Shown: positions 1-11,257 of the stretch, in pieces | How the letters are laid out: every line of letters starts with the position of its first letter | Numbering within the stretch: position 1 is the stretch's first letter | NCBI RefSeq assembly: GCF_014837045.1 | Contig: NZ_JACSPR010000005.1 | Span: forward strand, 170,190-234,189 | Length of the DNA stretch: 64,000 nt | Direction: 5' to 3' | Source of the DNA: Corynebacterium gallinarum | Lineage (GTDB): Bacteria > Actinomycetota > Actinomycetes > Mycobacteriales > Mycobacteriaceae | Position numbers and translations under genes: made by a program | Notes under the pieces: model-generated | The model's input: only the letters and a program-made list of their open reading frames with translations | The model's database searches: none | What the model was told of the DNA's origin: nothing

Positions 1-2
1 GA

Positions 3-305
3 GTTGAGGACCTGGGCTCAGACACGGTGGAACTCACCATCGGGCCCACCCGGTCCAGGTGCCTGATCCTCGAGCAGAAAACCGACGCTGACCGTTCGCT
101 CCTGATCTACGGAACGCTGCCCGGTCATGTGGAAAGTGGGGAAGAGGCCTTCCAGGTGTCCATCTCCCCCGATGGCACCGTCACGGGACGGTGCGTGGCG
201 TTTTCCCGCCATGCGTGGATCTGGGCGAGGATCGGTGCACCCGTTGCACGGATGGTGCAGCTGTACATCACGCGTCGATACCTCCAGGGCATGAAACCGG
301 CCTGA
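3..305 (+). CDS. DUF1990 family protein, C-terminal part (cut by window edge)
   Basis: The reading frame is already open at the left edge and ends at a TGA at 303-305, so only the C-terminal ~100 residues are visible. The segment YGTLPGHVESGEEAF, followed by GRCVAFSRHAWIWARIGAPV and a terminal QLYITRRYLQGM, matches my memory of the C-terminus of DUF1990 proteins (actinobacterial, unknown function). The GTG at 27 is in frame but is unlikely to be the start, because the conserved sequence continues upstream of it. It converges on the ATPase gene, with 3 bases between the stop codons. The family call is moderately sure; no function is known. Confidence 0.6.
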   Translation, partial: VEDLGSDTVELTIGPTRSRCLILEQKTDADRSLLIYGTLPGHVESGEEAFQVSISPDGTVTGRCVAFSRHAWIWARIGAPVARMVQLYITRRYLQGMKPA

Positions 306-308
306 AGC

Positions 309-3005
309 CTAGTCCGTCCGCCTCCGCACGAATTTCTCCAGCTCCACCACCACGAAAATGACCACACCAGCGGCGATGGGCACCAACCAGGAATCCAGTG
401 ACACCGGGGCGGTGCCGAAGGCGGAGTTCATGAAGGGCAGGTAGACGAAGCCCAGCTGGAGCAGCAACATGACGGCAACACACAACCAGGACACCGGGTT
501 GCCTGTGAACAGCTCTCTTCTGAAGGCATGCACCCGGGAGAAGCGGGTGACAAACAGGTAGAAGATCTGTCCCACCGCGAGACTGTTCACAGCGATGGTC
601 CGGGCCTGGTCGAGGGTGGCACCGTTGTCGAGCGCCAGCGAGAACGCCCCGAATGTCATGGCTCCCAGCAGGAGAGACACGTAGATAATGCGGGTGAGAG
701 CCACCCGGTCCAGGATGTTGGAATCCGGATCGCGGGGTTTGCGTTTCATGATGTCGGGCTCCGCCGGTTCAAACGACAACGCCAGCGACAGGGTGATGGA
801 GGTGATCAGGTTGATCCAGAGCACCTGCAGGGGAGTGATCGGCAGCTGCAGACCGAACAGCATGGACACGAAGATCACCAGGCCCTGCGCACCATTGGTC
901 GGAAGCATGAACACGATGGCCTTGCGCAGGTTGTCGTAGATCGTCCGGCCCATCTCCATGGCGCCGGCGATGGTGGCGAAATTGTCGTCCGCCAACACGA
1001 TATCCGCAGCGTCCTTGGTGGCCTCCGTGCCCTTGATGCCCATGGCCACACCCACATCGGCCTGTTTGAGGGAGGGGGCGTCGTTAACGCCGTCACCGGT
1101 CATGGAAACCACCTCGCCGTTGGCCTGCAGCGCCCGGACAATGCGGAGTTTGTGCTCGGGGCTGGTCCGGACGAACACCCCGGTGTCGCGGACCAGCTCG
1201 CGCAGTTCCCCATCCGTGGCCTCGGTGATCTCCCGGCCGGTGAGTACCCGCTTGCCCTGGATCCCCACCTCCCGGGCGATGGCGCTGGCGGTGGAGGCGT
1301 GATCACCGGTAATCATCCGCACCCGGACACCCGCCTTCTGTACCGTGTCGATGGCACCGATCACCTCGGTCCTGGGTGGATCCATGATGCCGTAGACACC
1401 GAGGAAGGTGAGCTCACCCTGGTCCACTGTGTCGGGGGAGAAGTCGTCGACAAGCACCGGCATGGCGCGCCGGGCTGCGGCGAGCACGCGCAGGCCCCGC
1501 GACCCCAGCTCCTCGATGCGCGCCTCCCAGAACGCCCGGTCCAGTGGCTCCCCGTCGCCCTGGCGTGTGCTGCGGTCCAGCAGGCGGTCGGGTGCGCCCT
1601 TGACCAGCATGATCTGCTCACCGTTGCCCTCGTGGAGGGTGGCCATGTATTTGTAGGAGGAATCGAAGGGGACCTCGGCGAGCCGTGCTGCAGGTTCCAC
1701 ACCGGTTTTCATGGCGAAGGCCCGGATACCACCGTCAGTGGGTTCACCCACCAGCTGCCATTCACCGTCCACCTCGCGGATCTGCGCATCGCAGACATTC
1801 GCGGCCACCTGCGCCAGGGCGTGGACATCGGCCGCATCTCCCGGGTGCACCTCCTCACCGGTGTCGTGGTGAGAGATGGTTCCCACCGGTTCATAACCAT
1901 TGCCCGTGATCTCATAGGAACCGAGGGGGGTGACCAGGGCACGCACGGTCATCTCATTCCGGGTCAAGGTTCCTGTCTTATCGGAGCAGATGGTGGTGAC
2001 CGACCCGAGGGTTTCCACCGAGTTCAGCTGACGGGTGATGGCATTACGCCCCGCCATGGACTGCACACCCAGGGCAAGGGTGATGGCGATGACCGCCGGC
2101 AGACCCTCCGGGATCGCGGCCACCGCGAAACCGATGGCGGACATGATCAGCTGCTCGAAGGGGGTGCCGTGGACCAGCCAGGACACCACCAGCATGACGA
2201 CGGCGAGGAACACGCAGGCGATGGCGAGTGTCGCCGAGAACTTCGACATGGCCCGGGTCAGCGGCGTATCCACGCTGTCCACCTGGTCGAGCATGGTGGT
2301 GATGCGGCCGATCTCGGTGTCACTGCCGGTGGCTGTGACCACACCGGTGCCTGTTCCGGTCAGGGCGGTGGTGGAGGAGAAGCCCATGGAGGTGCGGTCA
2401 CCGATGCCGGCCTCATCCTCCACCGGTTCCGGCGACTTGACCACGGGCTCCGATTCACCGGTGAGTGCAGCCTCCTCCACCTGCAGGTTGATGGCGGATA
2501 TGATCCTCACATCCGCGGGGAGGCGGTCCCCGGCTGAGAACCGGATGATGTCGCCGGGAACCAGAGTGGTGGCGTCGATCGTGGTCCAGTGGTCATCGCG
2601 CAGGACGGTGGATTCCGGTGAGAGCATCTCCCTGATCGAGGCCAGGGCATCAGCGGCCTTACCCTCCTGGATGAACCCGACCATCATGTTGACCACCACC
2701 ACGGCGGCGATGACGATGGTGTCCGTCCAGTGACCCAGCAGAGCGGTGAGCAGTGCTGCGCCGATGAGGACATAGATCATCGGGTCATTGATCTGCCGGA
2801 ACAACCGTTGCAGAACCGTCTCCGGTTCGGCCTGGCGCAGTTCATTCGGGCCGTAGCGCTCGAGTAGCTCCGCTGCGTGTTCCGAGCTCAGCCCCCGGGT
2901 GTCCGCCTCCAGATGATCCAGGACCTCGTCCGTCCCGAGTGCATGGGGCGCGGTGAGGGGTGGCCTGTGATCTGTGGGGGTTCGAACCTCGGGTGGCTGT
3001 GACAT
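309..3005 (-). CDS. P-type cation-transporting ATPase (P2, Ca2+-ATPase-like)
   Basis: An 898-residue ATP-driven cation pump of the inner membrane. Visible motifs are the N-terminal cation-ATPase domain, the actuator TGES (ALTGESEPV), the ion-binding helix motif AAIPEGLPAV, the phosphorylated Asp in CSDKTGTLTRNEMT, and the hinge MTGDGVNDAPSLKQADVG, followed by the C-terminal transmembrane bundle. This is the P2 (SERCA/PMCA) layout; the transported ion cannot be read from sequence. I start it at ATG 3005 (MSQPPEV), because AGGAG lies about 9 nt upstream. An in-frame ATG at 3062 would add 19 residues that look non-coding. It lies about 105 bp downstream of the DUF711 gene on the same strand. Confidence 0.9.
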   Translation of the reverse strand: MSQPPEVRTPTDHRPPLTAPHALGTDEVLDHLEADTRGLSSEHAAELLERYGPNELRQAEPETVLQRLFRQINDPMIYVLIGAALLTALLGHWTDTIVIAAVVVVNMMVGFIQEGKAADALASIREMLSPESTVLRDDHWTTIDATTLVPGDIIRFSAGDRLPADVRIISAINLQVEEAALTGESEPVVKSPEPVEDEAGIGDRTSMGFSSTTALTGTGTGVVTATGSDTEIGRITTMLDQVDSVDTPLTRAMSKFSATLAIACVFLAVVMLVVSWLVHGTPFEQLIMSAIGFAVAAIPEGLPAVIAITLALGVQSMAGRNAITRQLNSVETLGSVTTICSDKTGTLTRNEMTVRALVTPLGSYEITGNGYEPVGTISHHDTGEEVHPGDAADVHALAQVAANVCDAQIREVDGEWQLVGEPTDGGIRAFAMKTGVEPAARLAEVPFDSSYKYMATLHEGNGEQIMLVKGAPDRLLDRSTRQGDGEPLDRAFWEARIEELGSRGLRVLAAARRAMPVLVDDFSPDTVDQGELTFLGVYGIMDPPRTEVIGAIDTVQKAGVRVRMITGDHASTASAIAREVGIQGKRVLTGREITEATDGELRELVRDTGVFVRTSPEHKLRIVRALQANGEVVSMTGDGVNDAPSLKQADVGVAMGIKGTEATKDAADIVLADDNFATIAGAMEMGRTIYDNLRKAIVFMLPTNGAQGLVIFVSMLFGLQLPITPLQVLWINLITSITLSLALSFEPAEPDIMKRKPRDPDSNILDRVALTRIIYVSLLLGAMTFGAFSLALDNGATLDQARTIAVNSLAVGQIFYLFVTRFSRVHAFRRELFTGNPVSWLCVAVMLLLQLGFVYLPFMNSAFGTAPVSLDSWLVPIAAGVVIFVVVELEKFVRRRTD

Positions 3006-3110
3006 GGTGCATCTCTCCTGGAGTTCGGGGATCTGACCCCACCAGTCTACGTCCGCGCCCACCGCACCACCGGGCGTGGTGACCAGGGTGGGGCGTCGAC
3101 AAGCGCTGTT

Positions 3111-4508
3111 CTAGTTGCGGAAACCGTGGACCGGCGCCGGGATGAAACCACCCCGATGGACGAAGGCGTGGTTGGAGACGGTGTTGACGGGAATCACGGG
3201 GGCGTAACCGAGCAGGCCACCGAAATCGACCTCATCACCGGGGACGGTACCGGGCACTGGGATGACCCGCACGGCGGTTGTCTTATGGTTCATCACACCG
3301 ATGGCGGCCTCATCCGCGATCATGCCGGAGATGATCTCCGCGGGGGTGTCACCGGGGATCGCGATCATGTCCAGGCCAACGGAACAGATCGCAGTCATGG
3401 CCTCAAGCTTGTCAATGGAGATGGTGCCGGCGCGCACCGCATCGATCATGCCCTTGTCCTCCGAGACGGGGATGAAGGAACCGGACAGCCCACCCACACG
3501 GGAACAGGCCATCATGCCGCCCTTCTTCACCGCATCATTGAGCAGGGCGAGTGCCGCGGTGGTGCCGTGGGTACCCACCTGGGCCAGGCCCATCGTCTCC
3601 AGGATGTTGGCCACGGAATCACCCACCTCGGCGGTCGGTGCGAGGGAGAGATCGACGATGCCGAAGGGCACCCCGAGCCGTTCCGACGCCATCGCGCCTA
3701 CCAGCTGCCCGGTGCGGGTGATCTTGAAGGCGGCCTTCTTGATCTCCTCGGCGACCTGATCCAGGGAGGCACCCTCGAGGTTCTCGAGCGCACGGCTGAC
3801 CACACCGGGGCCGGAAACACCGACGCTGACCACACAGTCTGGTTCCTCAATGCCGTGGAAGGCCCCGGCCATGAACGGGTTGTCACCGACGGAATTGGCA
3901 AACACCACCAGCTTGGCGCAGGCGATGGCGGACCGGTCAGCGGTCAGCTCGGCGGCCTGTTTGACCACCTTGCCCATCTCATTGACCGCATTCATGTTGA
4001 TACCGGCGCGGGAGGAGGCAACGTTGACGGAGCCGCACACCACGTCCGTCTGGCTGAGGGCCTCGGGAATGGAACGGATGAGGTTGATATCGGCGGTGGT
4101 CCCACCCTTTTCCACCAGGGCGGAATAACCACCGATGAAGTTCACCCCGACCTCCTTCGCGGCGCGGTCCAGTGCGTGGGCCACATCGGCGGGGTTGCCG
4201 GAACAACCGGCCGTGATCAGGGCGACCGGGGTGACCGAGATGCGCTTATTCACAATCGGGATACCGAGTTCGCGTTCAATACCCTCGCAGACCTCCACCA
4301 GGCGGGCGGCCTGGGTGGTCACCCGGTCAAACACCGCCTGGCAGGTCTCCTCCATGGTGCTGCGGGTACACGACAGCAGGCTGATCCCCATGGTGACGGT
4401 ACGGATGTCCAGGCGGTACTTCTCGATCATCTCGATGGTGTCGAGGATGCCCCGGGTGGAGCGGTCGGTGAGGCGGGAATGGTTTGGTGGGAACGCGGTG
4501 GTGTCCAT
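3111..4508 (-). CDS. DUF711 / UPF0210 family protein (PFL-like fold)
   Basis: A 465-residue protein beginning [13 protein letters not shown], with the conserved sequence expected of UPF0210/DUF711 proteins: [13 protein letters not shown] near the N-terminus, [16 protein letters not shown] in the second half, and a glycine-rich C-terminus. The family is related in fold to glycyl-radical enzymes, but its activity is not established. The gene upstream on the same strand encodes the small ACT protein (94 bp gap). This pairing is widespread in bacteria and implies a joint, probably ligand-responsive, function. No good Shine-Dalgarno is seen close to the ATG. Confidence 0.85.
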   Translation of the reverse strand: MDTTAFPPNHSRLTDRSTRGILDTIEMIEKYRLDIRTVTMGISLLSCTRSTMEETCQAVFDRVTTQAARLVEVCEGIERELGIPIVNKRISVTPVALITAGCSGNPADVAHALDRAAKEVGVNFIGGYSALVEKGGTTADINLIRSIPEALSQTDVVCGSVNVASSRAGINMNAVNEMGKVVKQAAELTADRSAIACAKLVVFANSVGDNPFMAGAFHGIEEPDCVVSVGVSGPGVVSRALENLEGASLDQVAEEIKKAAFKITRTGQLVGAMASERLGVPFGIVDLSLAPTAEVGDSVANILETMGLAQVGTHGTTAALALLNDAVKKGGMMACSRVGGLSGSFIPVSEDKGMIDAVRAGTISIDKLEAMTAICSVGLDMIAIPGDTPAEIISGMIADEAAIGVMNHKTTAVRVIPVPGTVPGDEVDFGGLLGYAPVIPVNTVSNHAFVHRGGFIPAPVHGFRN

Positions 4509-4602
4509 GATGTGTGGCTGGGGTCGACTTCCTGGGTGTGGATGTGCGGGTGGGGTGCGGGGTTGGTTTTGAGGGCTGGTGCCTGGGGCCTGCCAGATGT
4601 TG

Positions 4603-4872
4603 TTAGATGTCGTTGACAGCGGAGAACAAGGCCTCGGACTGGATTCTGATGACCAGGCCCTGCTCCTTCTCCACTGATGTCATCCGCTCCTGGATGTCGG
4701 CGATGGTCAGCGCCGAGTCGTCGAAACCGACGTGGAGGATCATGGTGAACCATTTGTCCATGATGGTCTGGGAGACGTTGTGGATGTTGACATCCAGTTC
4801 CGCGAGGGCGGTTGAGACAGCTGCGATGATGCCGGTGTGGTCCTGTCCGGTGACAGTCATGATTGCGAACAT
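4603..4872 (-). CDS. ACT domain protein, UPF0237 family
   Basis: An 89-residue protein ([20 protein letters not shown]...) made of one ACT domain. The pattern [20 protein letters not shown], then [10 protein letters not shown], is the usual beta-alpha-beta start of UPF0237 proteins, which are thought to bind amino acids or similar ligands. The reading frame is open further upstream, but family length supports ATG 4872. It leads an apparent two-gene unit with DUF711 downstream. Its start faces the divergent small membrane-protein gene at 4919/4928, leaving only about 50 bp for two promoters. Confidence 0.85.
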   Translation of the reverse strand: MFAIMTVTGQDHTGIIAAVSTALAELDVNIHNVSQTIMDKWFTMILHVGFDDSALTIADIQERMTSVEKEQGLVIRIQSEALFSAVNDI

Positions 4873-4927
4873 CTTTTCATCGTACAACCGGGCCCGGACA
4901 CCATCGTCCGGCGATATCATGAGGGGC

Positions 4928-5179
4928 ATGAGCGAGATGCGGACACGTTGGAAAGACCTTGCACGGTCCATCCGTGCTGACTGGCTGGACCTGCCCACCG
5001 AGCTTCGTTTCCCCCTCATGGCGCTGGCCGCAGGGGAGTCGGCTGCCCGGATCGCCACCTGGTTGTCGCTGGCCAGGCGGCCAGCGGACCGGGTGCGGGG
5101 ACCCAGGTGGGCCTGGGCTGGTGCGAGCCTGGTGGTGGGTGCAGGCCCCATGGCCTACTGGATGGCGGGTAGAAAATAG
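4928..5179 (+). CDS. small hypothetical membrane-associated protein
   Basis: An 83-residue protein (MSEMRTRWKDLARSI...) whose C-terminus, AWAGASLVVGAGPMAYWMAG, looks like one transmembrane helix. A weaker hydrophobic patch lies at FPLMALAAGESAARIATW. The frame also holds an ATG nine bases upstream (4919). GAGGGG lies immediately before 4928, too close to act as a normal ribosome site, so the start is uncertain. It is divergent from the ACT gene and ends 13 bp before the SDR gene. I do not recognise a family. Its position in an otherwise empty gap favours a real gene. Confidence 0.5.
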   Translation: MSEMRTRWKDLARSIRADWLDLPTELRFPLMALAAGESAARIATWLSLARRPADRVRGPRWAWAGASLVVGAGPMAYWMAGRK

Positions 5180-5180
5180 C

Positions 5181-5186
5181 TAGGGT
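5181..5186 (+). promoter_or_regulatory. -10 element (TAGGGT) of the SDR gene
   Basis: TAGGGT ends 6 nt before the ATG at 5193 and no Shine-Dalgarno lies between. This geometry places transcription start at or next to the start codon, a leaderless arrangement. Confidence 0.5.
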
Positions 5187-5192
5187 GGGACC

Positions 5193-5858
5193 ATGACACA
5201 TTCACATAAGGTTCTCCTGATCGGTGGCCACGGCAAGGTGGCCCTTCTGGCCACGCCGAAGCTTATCGACGCCAGTCTCACCGTCACCTCACTGTTCCGC
5301 AATCCGGATCACACCGCCGAAATCGAGGAACTCGGTGCCACCCCTCTGTTGAGGGATGTCACCGAGCTGTCCGTCGAGGACTGGGCGGAGGTGATGCGCG
5401 ATGTGGACACCGTGGTCTGGAGTGCTGGCAACGGTGGGAAGAACGGCCCCGACGCGACCTACGCGATCGACCGGGACGCGGCCATCGCCTCCATCGACGG
5501 CGCCACATCCCTCGGTGAGGACGCACCCCGCTACATCATGGTCAGCTATATCGGGGCCACGAAGCACACCGTGGACCCGTCACATTCCTTCTACCCCTAC
5601 GCCGCCTCGAAGAAGGCTGCGGATGAGCATCTGGCCGCATCCGGCCTGGATTATCTCATCCTGGCGCCTGCCGCCCTGACCCTCGATGAGGTCGATGGCA
5701 TCTCCGTGATCGCTGATGACCCAGAGGCCGCCGGGGAGCGCAGCACCTCACGCCATCTGGTGGCGCAGGTCATCGCGGAATTCGCCGCGCGTGACGCTTT
5801 CCCCGAGAACCGCGTCCTGGCCTTTGTCGACGGTGGGGACAAGGTCTCAGAGATCTAG
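5193..5858 (+). CDS. NAD(P)-binding SDR-type protein (NmrA/epimerase-like)
   Basis: A 221-residue atypical short-chain dehydrogenase/reductase. The N-terminal KVLLIGGHGKVALLATPKL is a Rossmann dinucleotide-binding loop (GGxGKV form). VVWSAGNGGKNGPD is the segment after strand 4, and YPYAASKKAADEHL carries the YxxxK-type active-site pair. Relatives are annotated as nucleoside-diphosphate-sugar epimerases or NmrA-like sensors. The substrate is unknown, and it could be a redox sensor rather than an enzyme. It converges with the amidotransferase-like gene 10 bp downstream. Confidence 0.8.
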   Translation: MTHSHKVLLIGGHGKVALLATPKLIDASLTVTSLFRNPDHTAEIEELGATPLLRDVTELSVEDWAEVMRDVDTVVWSAGNGGKNGPDATYAIDRDAAIASIDGATSLGEDAPRYIMVSYIGATKHTVDPSHSFYPYAASKKAADEHLAASGLDYLILAPAALTLDEVDGISVIADDPEAAGERSTSRHLVAQVIAEFAARDAFPENRVLAFVDGGDKVSEI

Positions 5859-5868
5859 TCCAGGGGGC

Positions 5869-6630
5869 TCAGGCGGTGACCGCCGGCAGTCGGTGTTCGG
5901 CACCGTCCGCCGGGCGCGTGCCCTCACAAACCTCGACGAAGTTGCGCAGCACCCGGTTGGCATAGACGGCATCCACACTCGGCAGGCTGGCGATGATCTG
6001 GTCGTAGTCCTCGGGGGAGAAGTAGCCGTAGTTGGCGTAGAAGTCCATGCGGTTCTTCATGGCCAGGGCATCCATGTCGGCATGGAACTGAACTGCCCAG
6101 GTCGTGGTGTTCGCCCGGACCATCTGCACCGGGCAGGTGGGACCGGTGGCCAGCACCCGGTGACCGGGGGCAGCGGTCACGACATTTTCCGTATGCCCCG
6201 TAAACGACATGAACGTGTCCGGCAGGTCATGGGTGAGGATGTCGCGCTGTCCCTCCTCGGTGAGGTGCACCGACGTGGGTCCGGACTGTTCCGGGTGAGT
6301 CCGTCCGACCTCCCCGCCGTCCAAGTGGGCGAGGAACGTGTTGCCATAACAGACGAACATGGTGGGCAGTGGTTGCCGGGCGAGGGCTGCGAGCTGACGG
6401 TGGACGTGGTGCTGCCACGCGTCGTATTCGAAATTGGTCACATTCAGCGGACTGCCGCCGACGATGACACCGTCGAACCCCTCAAGGCTACCGACCATGG
6501 TATCCACCGAATCCAGCATTCGGGAGGTCAGTTCATCGGGCTTCAGTCCCGTGGACTGAAGGAAATCACGACGCTCGGCGGCGACCACTGCCTCGCCCTG
6601 GCGGGGTTGTACAAGAAGAACTGAAACCAT
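5869..6630 (-). CDS. class I glutamine amidotransferase-like protein
   Basis: A 253-residue protein. FVCYGNTFLAH holds the likely nucleophile Cys94 in a C-Y-G elbow, and AVQFHADMD holds His183. The triad Glu is replaced by Asp185 (FHAD instead of FHPE), so glutaminase activity is uncertain. GHTENV and a final FYANYGYFSPEDY segment resemble GMP-synthase-like amidotransferases of unknown substrate. A terminator hairpin (6687-6730) separates it from acnR upstream. A TAGACT hexamer 7 nt before the ATG suggests its own leaderless promoter. Confidence 0.75.
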   Translation of the reverse strand: MVSVLLVQPRQGEAVVAAERRDFLQSTGLKPDELTSRMLDSVDTMVGSLEGFDGVIVGGSPLNVTNFEYDAWQHHVHRQLAALARQPLPTMFVCYGNTFLAHLDGGEVGRTHPEQSGPTSVHLTEEGQRDILTHDLPDTFMSFTGHTENVVTAAPGHRVLATGPTCPVQMVRANTTTWAVQFHADMDALAMKNRMDFYANYGYFSPEDYDQIIASLPSVDAVYANRVLRNFVEVCEGTRPADGAEHRLPAVTA

Positions 6631-6637
6631 ACCGCTT

Positions 6638-6643
6638 AGTCTA
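6638..6643 (-). promoter_or_regulatory. -10 element (TAGACT) of the amidotransferase-like gene
   Basis: Read on the minus strand, TAGACT lies exactly 7 nt before the ATG at 6630, with no ribosome-binding site between. This is leaderless geometry. Confidence 0.5.
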
Positions 6644-6686
6644 GATGGTGGTCAGTTCTTTGGGAGAATCCGCGAGGTGGGATGCC

Positions 6687-6730
6687 ACAAACCCCGGGGC
6701 CCGGAGATAATCCCGGGCACCGGGGTTTGT
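6687..6730 (-). terminator. hairpin terminator downstream of acnR
   Basis: Outer arms 6687-6697 and 6720-6730 are perfect 11-bp complements (ACAAACCCCGG with CCGGGGTTTGT). Inside them GCCCGG (6699-6704) pairs with CCGGGC (6713-6718). It starts 30 nt after the acnR stop, so it probably ends the acnR transcript. The T tract is poor. Confidence 0.65.
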
Positions 6731-6759
6731 AGGTTGGACGTGGGCTGACCCAGTCCGGC

Positions 6760-7326
6760 TCAGTCCGGCCGGCGGACCGAGGTCTCCACCAGGTCGAGGA
6801 CCTCGGAGAGCCCCTCGGTGGAGGCTCCCGTGGCCAGCCTGGAAATGAAGCCGTCCATCACCGTCTCCAGGTAGAGGTGGAGGACGTCGATGGGAACGTC
6901 GGTACGCATACGGCCCTTGTCGGCGTTGCGTGCCAGACGCACCCGCACCGCCTCGTCGAGGACACTCTGGTGGTCGGTCCACTTGGCGCGGAACTCCGGG
7001 TCGGTGCGCAGTTGCTTGGAGATCTCCAGTCGGATCGACAACCAGTCATACCGTTCCGGATCCTCCAACATTCCCCGCATGACCTCGACCAGACCGTTCT
7101 CCGACACGGTCTCGGCCATGCGGGCGGCATCCTCACGGGCCAGGGCGAGGAAGAGTTTCTCCTTATCACCGAAGTGGTGGAAGATCGCCCCGCGGGATTT
7201 CCCGGTGGCCTCCTCCAGTCGGCGTACGGTGGCGCCTTCGTAACCGTGTTCCGCAAAGCACCGGCGGGCGCCTTCCAGGATCTCCTGGCGACTGTTCAAC
7301 GGCTTATCGCCTGTCGCTACGGACAC
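6760..7326 (-). CDS. acnR: TetR-type repressor of aconitase, AcnR
   Basis: A 188-residue TetR-family regulator. The N-terminal helix-turn-helix spans about residues 12-58 (RQEILEGARRCFAEHGYEGA, then TVRRLEEATGKSRGAIFHHF, then GDKEKLF). The C-terminal ligand domain follows. It lies directly downstream of acn on the same strand, the arrangement known in C. glutamicum, where AcnR represses acn by binding its promoter. A matching operator is present upstream of acn (10474-10489). The start is GTG 7326, with AAGGAG about 7 nt upstream. A multi-palindrome spacer separates it from acn. Confidence 0.92.
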   Translation of the reverse strand: MSVATGDKPLNSRQEILEGARRCFAEHGYEGATVRRLEEATGKSRGAIFHHFGDKEKLFLALAREDAARMAETVSENGLVEVMRGMLEDPERYDWLSIRLEISKQLRTDPEFRAKWTDHQSVLDEAVRVRLARNADKGRMRTDVPIDVLHLYLETVMDGFISRLATGASTEGLSEVLDLVETSVRRPD

Positions 7327-7406
7327 GTGGACTCCTTAGGGGAAGGTGCATGCCTCCCGATGGGACGCATGGGCAGGGGTGTTGTGGTGAAGATGGAGGT
7401 ACAACA

Positions 7407-7477
7407 ATGGGGCCCCACCTGGAGTTGGCTGCTCATCGTTGTACACGATGAACAGTGCTCAGGCGGTGGGGCCCCAT
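7407..7477. repeat. nested inverted repeats between acn and acnR
   Basis: Perfect 13-bp arms ATGGGGCCCCACC (7407-7419) and GGTGGGGCCCCAT (7465-7477) enclose 45 nt. That interior holds a second hairpin, 7429-7439 against 7445-7455, which is 11 bp with one mismatch. The arms are themselves built on the palindrome GGGGCCCC. It may act as an attenuator, RNA-stability element or protein site in the acn-acnR transcript. Confidence 0.6.
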
Positions 7478-7480
7478 CAC

Positions 7481-7510
7481 CATCCGTGTCACCGGTGGGT
7501 GTCACGGATG
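7481..7510 (-). terminator. hairpin just downstream of acn
   Basis: Arms 7481-7493 and 7498-7510 pair over 13 bp with one mismatch around a GGTG loop. It starts 18 nt after the acn stop codon. There is no strong T tract, so partial termination or mRNA 3'-end protection before acnR is likelier than full termination. Confidence 0.5.
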
Positions 7511-7528
7511 GTTGGTGACCGCTTCGGT

Positions 7529-10342
<2,814 letters not shown>

Positions 10343-10354
10343 AGTGAGCTCCAA

Positions 10355-10747
10355 TTCTAACTTTTCCAGTGTGAGATTCTCGTCGGCCTTCGCGTTGCTT
10401 GAGCCGGCGTGAGGAAAACTTCAGGCCCTATGCCACAGTCGCGGACAGGAACCCTACGTCCCCATTATCCTAACAGTACGATCGTTCTGCCGGGTACGTT
10501 GGGGGCTACTGACCGTCATTTCCCGCCCCATCTCTGCGCCTGCTAGCTTGGTTTGTGCTGATAGGCAGCGGATATGCAGATCATGGGCAAGGTGGGGCAA
10601 AGCGCCACCAGACATTTTTCCTGCCCCCATGATACCCCCGTATGTCGGTAGGGTTGCCATCTGACGCTCTTTATTACCACCTATAACTGTATTCACTGCA
10701 CCGCTCACCTCCCATTCCCTCGACCTGCAGAAGGCTGGCACCACCTC
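10355..10747. other. divergent intergenic region acn / DUF6676-type gene
   Basis: This 393-bp gap contains the acn leader (roughly 110-120 nt), the acn promoter with its AcnR site, and the promoter for the rightward gene. The latter has a candidate -10 TATAAC at 10682-10687. I see no further gene in it. Confidence 0.6.
10455..10489 (-). promoter_or_regulatory. acn promoter with AcnR operator
   Basis: Read on the minus strand, 10474-10489 is CAGAACGATCGTACTG. This matches the published C. glutamicum AcnR consensus CAGNACnnncGTACTG. It is followed directly by TTAGGATAATG, a good -10 region. In C. glutamicum the operator covers about -11 to -28, which would place transcription start near 10462 here. 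Binding would therefore block RNA polymerase. Confidence 0.85.
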
Positions 10748-11257
10748 ATGATCCCAGACAACATTGATATCGACGCCCTCGCCCGAGATCTGGAGGACGA
10801 CGCTGTCGCGATGGGTGCTGAGATGAGGGAGCAGCACCCCGCGATGGAGGAGGAGCTCAGCAGGATTGCGGAGGAGGCTGCGGACGGGGAGTTCGGCACC
10901 CTGGGGTATGTCGTGCTGGACAGCACGCCCCCGGTCACCGCGGATCTGCGTGATATCGCCCAGGAGCTGGTGAACACAACCTCCTTCGACACTGTGGCGG
11001 TGCGTTCTCCCGGGTCGGGAGCCGTGGTCAGTGACATCCACGCCCGGGCCTCCCTCGAGGCTGCCCAGCACGAGATGCTCGGAACCCCTGATTATGTCGA
11101 AGGGGCTTCGTTACTTGTTCGTGATGTAACGGGCTCGCCGCTGGCTGATATTGACTGGGCTCAGATGGCCCTGCTGGGCGGTGTGGTCTTGGCGGTTGTT
11201 CTAGTTCTGGCCCTGTTGTTCACGCGACGTCGACCACTGGAAACGCAGAACCTCTAA
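10748..11257 (+). CDS. membrane-anchored DUF6676-type protein (Rv1476 homologue)
   Basis: A 169-residue protein with an acidic soluble N-terminal domain (about residues 1-130). It ends with one transmembrane helix at about 138-160 (MALLGGVVLAVVLVLALLF) followed by TRRRP, suggesting a C-terminal anchor facing the cytoplasm. Between acn and the NlpC/P60 hydrolase it occupies the place of M. tuberculosis Rv1476, which lies between acn and ripA. A role with the hydrolase in the cell envelope is inference from that conserved position. The ribosome site is weak. Confidence 0.75.
   Translation: MIPDNIDIDALARDLEDDAVAMGAEMREQHPAMEEELSRIAEEAADGEFGTLGYVVLDSTPPVTADLRDIAQELVNTTSFDTVAVRSPGSGAVVSDIHARASLEAAQHEMLGTPDYVEGASLLVRDVTGSPLADIDWAQMALLGGVVLAVVLVLALLFTRRRPLETQNL

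Noticed and set aside
528..2537. 669-codon open frame on the plus strand
   Set aside because: It is the antisense of the P-type ATPase. The translation is rich in His, Gln, Gly and Asp without any family motif, as expected for a shadow of high-GC coding sequence.
3092..3110. GTCGACAAGC near 3096 as a cloning-site or vector remnant
   Set aside because: The same motif recurs about ten times inside conserved genes and terminators, so it is native sequence.
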